64,000 bases of DNA. Source: Shouchella rhizosphaerae. Its GTDB lineage: Bacteria > Bacillota > Bacilli > Bacillales > Bacillaceae_D. The number at the start of each line of letters is the position of its first letter. The first letter of the stretch is position 1. Where the stretch lies: the NCBI RefSeq assembly GCF_900142675.1, contig NZ_FRBS01000002.1, positions 496,001-560,000 of the forward strand. Reading direction: 5' to 3'. This document shows, piece by piece, positions 25,590 through 34,308 of this stretch. The translations under genes were made by a program, and so were the position numbers. Below the pieces are notes generated by a model. It had not been told where the DNA came from. It searched no databases and saw only the letters and a program-made list of their open reading frames with translations.

Positions 25590-25625
25590 GGAGCCTTATC
25601 GATTGATAAGGCTCCGGATTTTTTA
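25590..25625 (+). terminator. Strong terminator after the amidohydrolase
   Basis: GGAGCCTTATC pairs perfectly with GATAAGGCTCC over a four-base loop, followed after GGA by six T. It ends at the stop of the convergent nucleotidyltransferase. Confidence 0.85.
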
Positions 25626-26492
25626 GTAAATCTCTGTTGCGTCTTCGGGCAAAGCGTGAATGTGCCGCAAATACGTTTGTACGTTTTCGGCATCTGTGTG
25701 TCGGTAGTCAAACGAGAAGCAGGCGGCCACCTCTTGCGCTAGCTCTTCAAAAAGGTGTGCCATCGCCCATAGTGCGCGCCACATATCTTCGTAAGTGGGG
25801 CTAGGGAAAGTCGATAGAAACAGCTGCCACCGTTCTTCGTCCACATACTGTTCGAGATATTTGCCATGTTTGCCAACGCTGACGCGAAACTCGTTGTCGA
25901 TGCCAACTGTCCATTCCAGCATGCGCAAAAGCATGGCCCGGATGACATTCAAGTGATCGTATGCATACGTAAACTCTTGGCGCCACAATCCTTTTGCGAC
26001 ATAGGTGGACACCCACCAAAATTCATTGCAGCAATCTGAATAAAGGGATTGGTTCGGCTTTTGGACCCAATAATCACAATCAGTCGGTGCAGGCAATGGC
26101 GGCAACGCTTCATCTTTGTCCAATAACACGACAGACAAGCGGTCGCCTTGGTTCCATGTCGCGCGCCTTTCGATTGGACAAAGTGTTAAATCAATCCGGT
26201 TTCCATCTGTAAATAACATCAAGTATGCAAATGTCCCGTCGCTTTCTGGCGGAATGAGCGTCATCTTTTCTGGCGTCTGCATGATGATTCGTTCGCCAAA
26301 ACAATCAATCCAGCCAGGATCGGAGACAAAAGAGTCGACGTCACGGACAATGTAAACAATGTCGTAATCTTGAAACGGGTCTTTTCGGGCATTTCGGTTG
26401 GTTCGAGATCCATTCATACATACGGCCCTGATCCGTTCGTCTGATTTGGCCACACCTAGCAACAAGTTAATCATTTCGTTATATGTTCGCAT
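25623..26492 (-). CDS. Aminoglycoside 6-adenylyltransferase, ANT(6)/AadK type
   Basis: 289 residues, close to AadK (about 284) and ANT(6)-Ia (about 302). It would adenylylate streptomycin at the 6-position using ATP and Mg. The nucleotidyltransferase motif GSRTNRNA near residue 25 is followed by DPFQDYDIVYIV with two metal-binding aspartates. Downstream regions include PTDCDYWVQKP and CCNEFWWVSTYVAKGLWRQE, typical of the family. GGAGGAG precedes ATG 26492. No mobile element is adjacent, so it looks like a resident chromosomal gene, as aadK is in B. subtilis. Confidence 0.9.
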   Translation of the reverse strand: MRTYNEMINLLLGVAKSDERIRAVCMNGSRTNRNARKDPFQDYDIVYIVRDVDSFVSDPGWIDCFGERIIMQTPEKMTLIPPESDGTFAYLMLFTDGNRIDLTLCPIERRATWNQGDRLSVVLLDKDEALPPLPAPTDCDYWVQKPNQSLYSDCCNEFWWVSTYVAKGLWRQEFTYAYDHLNVIRAMLLRMLEWTVGIDNEFRVSVGKHGKYLEQYVDEERWQLFLSTFPSPTYEDMWRALWAMAHLFEELAQEVAACFSFDYRHTDAENVQTYLRHIHALPEDATEIY

Positions 26493-26680
26493 CGTTTTCT
26501 CCTCCATCTGCTTTCAATTTAAGGGCTGATTTGCTGGGAGAGAGGAGGCGCGCGAATCGGGTATTGACGTTAAGGAAACTGTTCAGCGTTCATCCTTTTT
26601 CCTCCTGAAATTTGCGTATTTCGTCCATCGTACATGATTTTTGCGATCGTGAAAAGGCTCTCTCTTTAAGGAGTTACAAC

Positions 26681-26715
26681 AAAAAAGCCAAAGGACCTTG
26701 CTGATCCACTTGGCT
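26681..26715 (-). terminator. Terminator of the Mn catalase operon
   Basis: On the minus strand AGCCAA..GGATC pairs with G.TCC.TTGGCT and runs into TTTTTTG, nine bases after the catalase stop. Confidence 0.75.
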
Positions 26716-26723
26716 CACATTCA

Positions 26724-27614
26724 TCATAGGTTTTCTTTTAACCGTTTTACTATTTTCATATAATCATCAGGATCAATTCCTGGCGCAAACATTTCCGGTT
26801 TTTCTTCAAAGTCTGGCACAGGCGCCCCTTCAGGCATGCCATCAATGACATGGAGCGGCTCGCCCGTTTCTGGATTTTCTCCTTTCCAAATTTGACGAAT
26901 GTCCCGGTACTCAGGTTCATCCCATGTATAAAGGACATTGTAGAGGCCTTGGTCCATGTATTTCCGGGCAGTATCAAAGGCATTGTTATCAGGATGGGGG
27001 ACTGGAAGCATTTTTCCGATATCGATGCCTGTCGCAACTTTAATCGCTTTGGCATAGGCGATAATATGCGTGCCTCCCCGCACAAGCAAATAACCGCATA
27101 GTTCTCGTGCAGTTGGGTTAGTCGTCATTTCGTACACACGGGCTTTATGTGTCCGGGCGCCGATTTCGAGCACGTAGTTATGGAGCAGGTCTTCGATTAA
27201 TACACCAGTATTGGTGACAAAATCGCCATTCCATGGCCGGCCCATGCCATCCCCTGGATAGGACGTTTGCGCAGTTGTCGTGAAATGGAGAGAATAGCGT
27301 TTATCTTTGCCGTTTTGTAGTGGCGCTGTGTCTGGGTCCCCAGGGAACGTGTTACCATAGGACATTAAATTAATCGCATTGGCGACCAACTCGACATGGC
27401 CAAACTCCTCAGCCGTAATGCTCGCAATTAAATCGTAAAACGGTTTGTATTTCTTTTTCCCTCGAAAATTGAACGATTGGAACATGTAGTTGTTTAACGT
27501 CGACATTTCGCCAAACTTGCCGCCCATCAACTCTTGCACGGCTGCCGCACCGTTTGCATCGCCATGCTCTGGGCGCGGCAACTCAATTGCAATTCTGTTC
27601 ACTCGTTTCATCAT
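26724..27614 (-). CDS. Manganese (non-heme) catalase
   Basis: A 296-residue four-helix-bundle dimanganese catalase that breaks down hydrogen peroxide. Conserved ligands lie in GKFGEMSTLNNYMFQSFNF near residue 33 (Glu), TAEEFGHVELVANAI near 67 (Glu, His) and the second Glu/His pair in IEDLLHNYVLEIGARTHK. B. subtilis homologues (CotJC, YdbD, YjqC) are linked to spores or stress. The start is ATG 27614 or 27611 after GGGAGG. It follows a DUF2642 gene by 64 bases, so the pair is probably co-transcribed. Confidence 0.93.
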   Translation of the reverse strand: MMKRVNRIAIELPRPEHGDANGAAAVQELMGGKFGEMSTLNNYMFQSFNFRGKKKYKPFYDLIASITAEEFGHVELVANAINLMSYGNTFPGDPDTAPLQNGKDKRYSLHFTTTAQTSYPGDGMGRPWNGDFVTNTGVLIEDLLHNYVLEIGARTHKARVYEMTTNPTARELCGYLLVRGGTHIIAYAKAIKVATGIDIGKMLPVPHPDNNAFDTARKYMDQGLYNVLYTWDEPEYRDIRQIWKGENPETGEPLHVIDGMPEGAPVPDFEEKPEMFAPGIDPDDYMKIVKRLKENL

Positions 27615-27678
27615 AAGCATTTCCTCCCTATTCAGTAGCCCATACGCTCATGCATATGCGCCAGGGAGGCTGTCTTAG

Positions 27679-27930
27679 TCAATTTTTCTGTTTCACTTGC
27701 TGAGCCTTCGCTTGGTGTACTTTAGCTGGATGCACCCAAATGATTTGCTGGCTGCGGACATAAAAGGGAGTCCCGCCCATTTCCACAACAAGATGGTCAG
27801 GTTGGACCGCTTTAAGTATGCCTCTCAACGCCCCTCTTGTCGTCTGCACACCGATCATCGTACCTATTTGTTTCGCCAACATGCCGTACACATAAGGATC
27901 ATGCAATTGCCATTCAGCTTTGTTGCTCAT
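27679..27930 (-). CDS. DUF2642 family protein (YuzF-like)
   Basis: 83 residues with an SH3/Sm-like small beta domain: IGTMIGVQTTRGALRGILK, VQPDHLVVEMGGTPFYVR, then QQIIWVHP and a basic tail. This matches DUF2642, found in B. subtilis YuzF and related to spore-coat proteins. ATG 27930 has GGAGAG seven bases upstream. It sits ahead of the Mn catalase and a role in the spore envelope is plausible but inferred. Confidence 0.8.
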   Translation of the reverse strand: MSNKAEWQLHDPYVYGMLAKQIGTMIGVQTTRGALRGILKAVQPDHLVVEMGGTPFYVRSQQIIWVHPAKVHQAKAQQVKQKN

Positions 27931-28080
27931 TTGATCTCTCCTTTGCCTCTTGGTGTAGGCAGTATATGCACGACAAAGCAAATAGGGAAGTTGCCTATAT
28001 AGGGAAATTCTTCAAAGCGAGCGCAAGCATTTAAAGAATGAAGGATGGTGCGCCCCCTTATCTAGTATAGGCCAACGATG

Positions 28081-28203
28081 TTAATGCCCAGAATCTACTT
28101 TCCCATCTGTCTGAATGATGGATGGATGGCTTTCTCCCCATGGGGGAGGGGCAATCGAGACGCATACCAATGCGACTGCCAATACGAGCAATCCCTTTTT
28201 CAT
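28081..28203 (-). CDS. Phr-type signal peptide precursor of the rap at 28200
   Basis: A 40-residue frame whose ATG overlaps the rap stop as ATGA, the normal layout of rap-phr cassettes. It starts MKKGLLVLAVALVCVSIA, a secretion signal, followed by PPPW and a polar tail that ends DGKVDSGH. Phr precursors are exported by Sec, trimmed to a penta- or hexapeptide, imported by Opp and bind the Rap TPR groove. The mature peptide is probably within the last 15 residues but cannot be fixed by eye. Translation is presumably coupled to rap; many phr genes also have their own SigH promoter, which I did not see. Confidence 0.78.
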   Translation of the reverse strand: MKKGLLVLAVALVCVSIAPPPWGESHPSIIQTDGKVDSGH

Positions 28204-29297
28204 TCCTGATCGACTCCTAGCTTAAAGAAATTTTGCCGCGCATGGTAGGCAATTTTTAAATACTTTAATGCTAAATCTTCATGGCCGATTTGTTCGAAAA
28301 ACGCGCTCGCTTCTTCGGCGATTTCATCGACTTCAAAGTCCATGCCACGGTCTTCAAGATCTTTTAAAGCTTTGTCAATGAGTAATGGATCAGAGTCTAC
28401 ATACAAACCGGTCGTAGCTAAACACTTTGCTTTGTATTCATGATTGTCAAAATAGTGGGCGCCTGTATAAGCTTTTTTCAAATGAGGCGCTGCTTCTTCC
28501 GGTAAATTTAGGCGATACAATGTATTGGCCAAGTCATGTTCGCTTTTGGCTCCAAGAATGTGGTTGCCTAGTTCTTTAACAGACAAGGCCTCTTCAAAAT
28601 AACGCTTTGCGCTTCTGTAATTTTTTTGTCTTACGGCATTTAATCCTAGTGCCCTTAAGGCAATCACTTTGGCCGTTGAATGGTTTCCTGCCGCCAACAT
28701 CGCTTCTTTAAATAGAAGCGAGGCTTTCTTGTGCTCCCCTGTTTCTGAATAAATGCCGCCAAGTATTACTTGGCAGAAGACAACCCTTTCTGTGAAACCT
28801 AAACGCTTGAATGCCTCCAACGCTTCTTCAATGTGGGAGGCAGCATACGGGTATTGGCTTATCCGATACAAGGAAGAACCCATATAGTAGTGGAAATCGG
28901 CTCTTTCGGCTTTGTCTTTAACATTTTCAAGCAAACGCTCTGCTTTACGAAAAAGACGAATCGCGGAGCGGTAACGTTCGTTCATAAATTCATTTTGGCC
29001 ACTAACAAAAAAATAGAGATACTTAAGCAAATGATCCATTGAGTTTTCCGCAACACTGGCTTGCTGCATAGCATGAGGGTCTTTCCCACCTTTGCCTACT
29101 TGGTTCATCATGATATGATGGCGAAACGCAACTAATGAATAATAGGATAGCATTCGGTCATTTGGTTCCATTTGTTCAATCATGCCATCGACTTCTTCTT
29201 TAAGCTGAATCGATTGTTCTACGGACCGGGCAATAATACAGCTGTACCATTCAACAATTTTAGCTCCGACTTCTTCCGGTGATAAGGCCACAGACAT
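28200..29297 (-). CDS. Rap-type aspartyl-phosphate phosphatase / regulator (TPR protein)
   Basis: 365 residues, closely similar throughout to the Rap at 10481: EWYSCIIARSVEQ near residue 17, FHYYMGSSLYRISQYPYA, HDLANTLYRLNLPEEAAP and a C-terminal LKYLKIAYHARQNFFKLG. N-terminal bundle about 1-70, TPR domain about 95-355. The start is ATG 29297, nine bases after GGGGGG; a TTG at 29303 is too close to that site. It ends in ATGA with phr. It would dephosphorylate Spo0F-P or sequester a ComA-like activator until inhibited by its Phr. Confidence 0.92.
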   Translation of the reverse strand: MSVALSPEEVGAKIVEWYSCIIARSVEQSIQLKEEVDGMIEQMEPNDRMLSYYSLVAFRHHIMMNQVGKGGKDPHAMQQASVAENSMDHLLKYLYFFVSGQNEFMNERYRSAIRLFRKAERLLENVKDKAERADFHYYMGSSLYRISQYPYAASHIEEALEAFKRLGFTERVVFCQVILGGIYSETGEHKKASLLFKEAMLAAGNHSTAKVIALRALGLNAVRQKNYRSAKRYFEEALSVKELGNHILGAKSEHDLANTLYRLNLPEEAAPHLKKAYTGAHYFDNHEYKAKCLATTGLYVDSDPLLIDKALKDLEDRGMDFEVDEIAEEASAFFEQIGHEDLALKYLKIAYHARQNFFKLGVDQE

Positions 29298-29776
29298 ATT
29301 CAACGTCCCCCCTCTGGATCGACGACGACATCGTTCATACGTAAATTATTATAGTAGTAAAACAGTAGTAGAGTAAGAGTTTTTTATTTTCTCAACAAAA
29401 ACGCGAAAAGTAGAAATACGAGTCCAATCTTGCCCCGAAAAGCCGAGAAAAGGGAGCTTTCTTACATGCGCTCCTTAAGCAGAGAGCCAATCGCGCACCA
29501 ACTATGTATGCGTCTCGTAACCTCGATACGATAAAGCATATGAGAGGCTTTTCCCTCGTATTCGTTTTTCCCTTTCTTGAGGGTGCCACTCTCTGCCTAG
29601 GTGTGTGGATGAACATTTTTCGCTTAATTTCGCTTCCTACTAGGCGTTCGCCATACTCCTTGCGAGTTCCTCTGTTGTTAGTCCCGACGAACACCCTTAA
29701 TGGCTTTTCTAAACGAATATGTGCCTCGTGAAAAGGCAGTCATGGCGACGTTTTGCAATTATTTTCAGAAAAATTG
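29298..29776. other. Intergenic region without a recognised gene
   Basis: About 480 bases. There is an A/T-rich stretch just upstream of rap and a GC-balanced middle with open frames of 75-100 codons on both strands that lack ribosome sites and recognisable motifs. It may be decayed sequence. Confidence 0.4.
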
Positions 29777-29805
29777 TTGACGGTTTTATCGTGTGCAGCT
29801 ATAAT
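29777..29805 (+). promoter_or_regulatory. Sigma-A promoter of the IclR gene
   Basis: TTGACG (29777-29782), 17-base spacer, then a perfect TATAAT (29800-29805). Transcription would start near 29812, about 43 bases before the ATG. Confidence 0.75.
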
Positions 29806-29841
29806 TTTCATATAAGGAAAATTAATTTTCACTATGTGAAA
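29805..29841 (+). promoter_or_regulatory. Tandem palindromes, likely IclR operator
   Basis: TTTTC.7.GAAAA (29805-29821) and the perfect TTTCACTATGTGAAA (29827-29841) follow directly on the -10 box. A repressor bound here would block initiation, so IclR autoregulation is likely. Confidence 0.6.
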
Positions 29842-29854
29842 GTAGTTGATAAGA

Positions 29855-30607
29855 ATGGAATACCAAAACAAAAGTTTGCGAAAAGCGTTTGAAATCATTG
29901 AGTCGCTCTGCGCCAAACCGATGACAGCGACAGAGTTGTCAAAAAAGTTAAACTTGAATCCGAGCACATTGCATCGTTTTCTGGCCAATTTAGAGGCGAT
30001 GGGGTACACGGAAAAGTTGAAAAACAATCAAGTCCGGTTGACACAACAATTTATCCAGCTAGGGAAAATGGCGCAAGCCCATTATGATGTTGAGGCATTG
30101 GCCAAACCTTATTTAAAAAAGCTTGCTGACAGTACAGGGGAAAGCGTCTTGCTGTCTTCGTTTCACCAGTTTAAAGTGACGTATTTGGACAAAATTGAAA
30201 GCTCGCAAACAGTGCGAATCGTTCTAGGGCCAGGAAGCCATGCACCTTCTTATGCAGTCGCGTCTGGAAAACTGTTTTTGTCACAATTGTCTCCAGAGCA
30301 GCTTGATGATTTTTTTGCAAATACAGAATTAAAGCCTTTTACAAAGAACACGTTTGCAGATGAAGTGCAATTAAGAAAGGAGTTGGTGCACATTAGAGCG
30401 CAAAACTATGCCATCGATGAGGAGGAGTATGAAATTGGCTTAAAAGGATTCGCTGCGCCAATTAGGGAGGCGACAGGCACGATGATCGCGGCATTAAGTG
30501 TAGCCGGCGTTTCCTTGCGTTTTGACGATGAAAAAAGCAAAGCGACGATTGAACAATTGCTTCGTTATGCGGAATTGATTTCGATTGACTTAGGATGGAA
30601 ACGTTAG
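29855..30607 (+). CDS. IclR family transcriptional regulator
   Basis: 250 residues. The N-terminal winged helix (about 5-65) includes ATELSKKLNLNPSTLHRFLANLE. The C-terminal effector domain (about 80-245) has LSSFHQFKVTYLDKIES, the GSHAPSYAVASGKLFLSQL signature and YAIDEEEYEIGLKGFAAPI. IclR proteins usually bind small carboxylates or aromatics. ATG 29855 is taken; a TTG three codons earlier is possible and the ribosome site is weak. Only 15 bases separate it from the TRAP genes, whose expression it should control. Confidence 0.92.
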   Translation: MEYQNKSLRKAFEIIESLCAKPMTATELSKKLNLNPSTLHRFLANLEAMGYTEKLKNNQVRLTQQFIQLGKMAQAHYDVEALAKPYLKKLADSTGESVLLSSFHQFKVTYLDKIESSQTVRIVLGPGSHAPSYAVASGKLFLSQLSPEQLDDFFANTELKPFTKNTFADEVQLRKELVHIRAQNYAIDEEEYEIGLKGFAAPIREATGTMIAALSVAGVSLRFDDEKSKATIEQLLRYAELISIDLGWKR

Positions 30608-30622
30608 AGAGGAGGAGCGCTT

Positions 30623-31645
30623 ATGGGCAAGAAAGCGCTTAGCATTATTTTGGTAGCGCTTACACTATTTCTTGGGAGCTGTAGTGAACGGTCCGTTGCT
30701 GGAAATGAAAAACGACATTATGAATGGAAAATGACGGTTACAGTAGGCAGTGGCTCGACTTGGTATGAAGCGGCCAAAAAATTTGCCGATGACGTGGAGG
30801 CTGAAACGGATGGCAGAATCACCATAGCGATTTTCACGAATGAACAGTTGTCAGCTGGAAGCCCGGAAGCGGGAGTTGAGCAGTTGATGGATGGAACGAA
30901 GGATTTCTCTTATAATTCCAGCATTATCTACGCAGGCATCGATCCACGATTTGGCATTTTGAGCGCGCCGTTTTTAATAAACAGCTATGAAGATGCAGAA
31001 CGGATGCTCAATGGCGAATCAGGAGCTCTGATTAATGCCATGCTGCGTGAAAGGGGCGTCGAACCTCTTGGCTTTGCGGAAAGCGGATTTCGGCAAGTTA
31101 CAAATGACACACAGCCGATTAAAAAGCCAGAAGACTTAAAACACTTAAAAATCAGGGTGCCTAGTATGGGGGTGTTTACGACCCATTTCCGCAATCAAGA
31201 AGCCGACCCGATTACAATGGCTTTTTCTGAAGTGTACACCGCTCTGCAACAAGGCACCATCGATGGCCAAGAGAACCCAGTCGATGTCACCTATTCTTCT
31301 GGGCTTTCAGAAGTGCAAGGCTACATGACGATGTGGAATTACGTGTATGACGCTTTAATCCTTGGCATGAATAAGGAGTTGTATGACTCCCTTGATCGAG
31401 AAGATCAACAACTGATTTCAAGGCTAGCCGAGGAAGCGAATGCGTATCAAATCGAGATTGCAAGAAACAAGGAAGAAAGGCAATTAGAAGAGTTAAAGGA
31501 AAAAGGAATGGACATTTATTACCCAACGGATGAAGAAATTCAACAATTTCGCGATGCTGCTCAGCCTGTATACGAGCATTTTGAAGACATTTGGGGGAAA
31601 GAAAATATGCAAACGTTTCTAACAGAGGCGGCTGCACAAGATTAG
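30623..31645 (+). CDS. TRAP transporter substrate-binding lipoprotein (DctP family)
   Basis: A 340-residue extracellular receptor that delivers a carboxylate to the TRAP permease. Lipid-modified signal MGKKALSIILVALTLFLGSC with Cys at 20. The DctP fold has the conserved arginine of LKIRVPSMG near residue 178 (carboxylate salt bridge) and YTALQQGTIDGQENP near 215. AGGAGG precedes ATG 30623. It contains AAAGCGCTTA at codons 4-6, a partial match to cre (11 of 14). Confidence 0.93.
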   Translation: MGKKALSIILVALTLFLGSCSERSVAGNEKRHYEWKMTVTVGSGSTWYEAAKKFADDVEAETDGRITIAIFTNEQLSAGSPEAGVEQLMDGTKDFSYNSSIIYAGIDPRFGILSAPFLINSYEDAERMLNGESGALINAMLRERGVEPLGFAESGFRQVTNDTQPIKKPEDLKHLKIRVPSMGVFTTHFRNQEADPITMAFSEVYTALQQGTIDGQENPVDVTYSSGLSEVQGYMTMWNYVYDALILGMNKELYDSLDREDQQLISRLAEEANAYQIEIARNKEERQLEELKEKGMDIYYPTDEEIQQFRDAAQPVYEHFEDIWGKENMQTFLTEAAAQD

Positions 31646-31656
31646 GGGGATTATAT

Positions 31657-32172
31657 TTGAGAGGCTTGGCTATTTTTGAATATGTGTTGGTTGCCGTCTC
31701 ACTTGGGACGATGTCGGTGATTACATTTGCCAATGTATTATCCCGCTACTTGTTTCATACTTCTTTCTCGTTTGCTGAAGAGATAACGATCAATCTATTT
31801 GTGTTGATGACGTTTGTTGGCGCGTCGATTGCGATTAAACAACAGGCACACTTCGGTTTTCGCTTTATCTATGACAAGTTGAGCGGCATGTGGAAACGAG
31901 TGGCTTTAGCGGCTACGTGTTTGGTGATGATCGTTTTTCTCAGTTGCATGTTTTACTTTTCAATGGAACTCGTGTTGGCACAGGCAGAACGGGGCCGTGT
32001 GACGCCAGCTTTAAGTATACCGCAGTGGTTGTTTACTTCCGCGATTCCCCTCGGTAGCTTGCTCTGTTTCATAAGGACGGTTGAAATGTGGGTGACCGAA
32101 AGCAAGAGGCTCACGCAAGGGGGAGAGAAGCAGCGGAAGGTGGAAATGGCGGCGAAAGAGGTGAATCGGTAA
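31657..32172 (+). CDS. TRAP transporter small membrane subunit (DctQ family)
   Basis: 171 residues with four helices (about 7-28, 42-62, 82-104 and 122-142). DctQ helps the large DctM subunit. The TTG at 31657 has AGGGGGA six bases before it and follows the DctP stop by 11 bases. The stop TAA overlaps the ATG of dctM. Confidence 0.9.
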   Translation: MRGLAIFEYVLVAVSLGTMSVITFANVLSRYLFHTSFSFAEEITINLFVLMTFVGASIAIKQQAHFGFRFIYDKLSGMWKRVALAATCLVMIVFLSCMFYFSMELVLAQAERGRVTPALSIPQWLFTSAIPLGSLLCFIRTVEMWVTESKRLTQGGEKQRKVEMAAKEVNR

Positions 32173-33503
32173 TGTTATCGGCGTTGCTCTTTGTATTGTT
32201 CTTCTGTTTGTTGTTGATCCACGTGCCTGTTGCCTTTGCATTAGGTGTATCAGCTTTGGTCATTCTCGTGTTGGGCTCGGGGTTTTCGTCGTTGGCGCTT
32301 CTCCCTAGCATTATGTATTCCTCCATTTCTTCATTTACGTTATTGGCCATTCCGTTTTTCGTGTTAGCTGGCGTCATTATGAGCTATTCGGGCATTTCTA
32401 AACGGCTTGTTGACTTTGCCTACCTTTGTTTTGGCCACAAGAAAAACGGCATCGTCATCGTCGCCATTGTCGCTGCGTTGTTTTTCTCGGCTATTTCTGG
32501 CTCAGGGCCGGCGACGGTTGCCGCAATGGGCGCGATCCTCATCCCTGCCCTTGTTAAGAATGGTTTTAACAAAAATAGTGCTTCGGCGTTGATTGCCAGT
32601 TCAGGCGCACTAGGAATTATTTTGCCGCCAAGCATTGCCTTTATCATTTTTGGCGTCATAGCCAATGACTTTGTTGGCATCTCCATTAGCCGCCTGTTTG
32701 TCGCAGGTATCATACCGGGCCTTTTACTTGCTGCCGGTCTTCTCGTTGCCAGCATTTTTGCAAGTAAGCGCGTTTCTCACTTGCAAACAGCAAGCAAGCG
32801 CCCAGATGAAGCGGCAGCCAGCGTGGAACGCGCCTCTTTGGCAGCAATTTTGAAAGCGTTTTACCGAGCGCTTTTCGGGTTGCTTGTCCCTGTCATCATT
32901 ATGGGCGGTATCTATTCAGGCATGTTTACGCCAACGGAGGCTGCCGTTGTCGCGGTGTTTTATGCACTGCTCGTCGGCGGGGTGTTTTACCGAGAAATAA
33001 AACTGAAACATCTCGGCCGAATTTTAGTCGATTCGTCTGTACAATCAGCGGTCATTATGTTCATTATTGGCGCTGCTTCATTGTTCTCTTATCTCGTGAC
33101 GACGCAACATGTAGCGGAAGGGATGACGCAAGCTGTGCTAGGGATGACGGAAAACCGCGTCCTCCTATTGCTTCTGACAGCCGTGATTTTGTTGGTGATT
33201 GGCGCGTTTATAGACGCCATTTCCGCATTTTATATCTTTGTACCGATTTTGATGCCGATTTTGCTTGAAGTCGGCGTTGACCCGACTACGATTGGCGTGC
33301 TCATGACGGTCGCATTGGCAATTGGCCTGTTTACGCCACCTGTCGGATTGAATTTGTTTGTGGCCAGTGGCATTTCTGGTGTGCCATCTGAACAAATTGT
33401 AAGGGGAATTGGTCCTTTTCTAGTTTCTTCTATTGTTGTGTTGCTCATCGTCATGTATGTTCCAGCTGTATCCAATTGGTTGCCAGATTTATTGAATCTT
33501 TAA
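32172..33503 (+). CDS. TRAP transporter large permease (DctM family)
   Basis: 443 residues with about 12-13 helices; the sodium-coupled transport subunit. Typical motifs: IPFFVLAGVIMSYSGIS near residue 58, SGSGPATVAAMGAILIP near 105 and GIILPPSIAFIIFGVIA near 145, with TPPVGLNLFVASGIS near the end. It starts in TAATG with dctQ, so the two are translationally coupled. Confidence 0.94.
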   Translation: MLSALLFVLFFCLLLIHVPVAFALGVSALVILVLGSGFSSLALLPSIMYSSISSFTLLAIPFFVLAGVIMSYSGISKRLVDFAYLCFGHKKNGIVIVAIVAALFFSAISGSGPATVAAMGAILIPALVKNGFNKNSASALIASSGALGIILPPSIAFIIFGVIANDFVGISISRLFVAGIIPGLLLAAGLLVASIFASKRVSHLQTASKRPDEAAASVERASLAAILKAFYRALFGLLVPVIIMGGIYSGMFTPTEAAVVAVFYALLVGGVFYREIKLKHLGRILVDSSVQSAVIMFIIGAASLFSYLVTTQHVAEGMTQAVLGMTENRVLLLLLTAVILLVIGAFIDAISAFYIFVPILMPILLEVGVDPTTIGVLMTVALAIGLFTPPVGLNLFVASGISGVPSEQIVRGIGPFLVSSIVVLLIVMYVPAVSNWLPDLLNL

Positions 33504-33523
33504 ATAAAAAGGAGTGGGCAGAA

Positions 33524-34291
33524 ATGTCGAAAATGGCAGGGAAAGTCTCAATCGTAACAGGAGCAGCACGGGGGATTGGCGCCGCTGCTGCGATCGAATT
33601 AGCGAAGGAAGGAGCCGATGTCGTTTTAGTCGATGTGTTGTCTTGTGAACAGACGAAGGAAACAATTGCAAACGATGTCGGTGGGGCAGAAGTTGTTTGT
33701 TATGAGGTAGATGTAAAAAATCGCGATGAAGTGGAAGGCCTGATGAAGGCGGTTAATCGTCGATTCGGACGCATTGACGTTGTCGTCAACAATGCCGGCA
33801 CTTGTTGCCGTTACGACTTAGAGTCAATGACAGATGAAATGTGGCATCGAGACATAGACACCAATTTGCGTGGGACCTTTTTAATGACACAAACAGCGAT
33901 CTATCCGTATATGAAACAACAAGGCAACGGCAAGATCATTAACATTAGTTCGATCTCAGGTATTATGGGCGGCCCTTTTGCTTTTAATGAGGGCGAAAGA
34001 GCAGAGCGATCTGGACCAGCTTATGCAGCCTCCAAAGGCGGCGTGATTGCATTTACACGCTGGGTTGCCAAAGAAGTGGGCCGGTTAGGGATTACGTGCA
34101 ACAGCATTGCCCCAGGACCAGTAGCAACCGAGATCACGAAAGGAATGAACTATCCATTGGCCAATCAAGTGATCCAACGGATGGGCACACCAGAAGATAT
34201 TGCAGCAGCCGTTGTCTATTTAGCGTCTCCCCAAGCCGACTATGTGACAGGGGAAGTATTAAAAGTATGCGGAGGAAGTGCAATCGGATAA
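33524..34291 (+). CDS. Short-chain dehydrogenase/reductase
   Basis: 255 residues, classical SDR. The NAD(P) motif TGAARGIG is at about 13-20, NNAG near 90, and the catalytic Ser, Tyr and Lys are in ISSISGIMGG and YAASKGG near 165-172. Acidic VLVDV after beta-2 suggests NAD. AAAGGAGTG precedes ATG 33524, twenty bases after dctM. In this operon it probably oxidises a hydroxyl on the imported acid or its CoA ester. Confidence 0.9.
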   Translation: MSKMAGKVSIVTGAARGIGAAAAIELAKEGADVVLVDVLSCEQTKETIANDVGGAEVVCYEVDVKNRDEVEGLMKAVNRRFGRIDVVVNNAGTCCRYDLESMTDEMWHRDIDTNLRGTFLMTQTAIYPYMKQQGNGKIINISSISGIMGGPFAFNEGERAERSGPAYAASKGGVIAFTRWVAKEVGRLGITCNSIAPGPVATEITKGMNYPLANQVIQRMGTPEDIAAAVVYLASPQADYVTGEVLKVCGGSAIG

Positions 34292-34308
34292 AAAGAGGGA
34301 GTGATGAA

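Noticed and set aside
29392-29731. Two overlapping frames of 75-100 codons on opposite strands upstream of iclR
   Set aside because: Neither has a ribosome site or recognisable motif and composition is mixed; treated as non-coding or decayed.
30632-30645. cre site at the start of the TRAP binding-protein gene
   Set aside because: Only 11 of 14 positions match; kept as a remark, not as a called operator.
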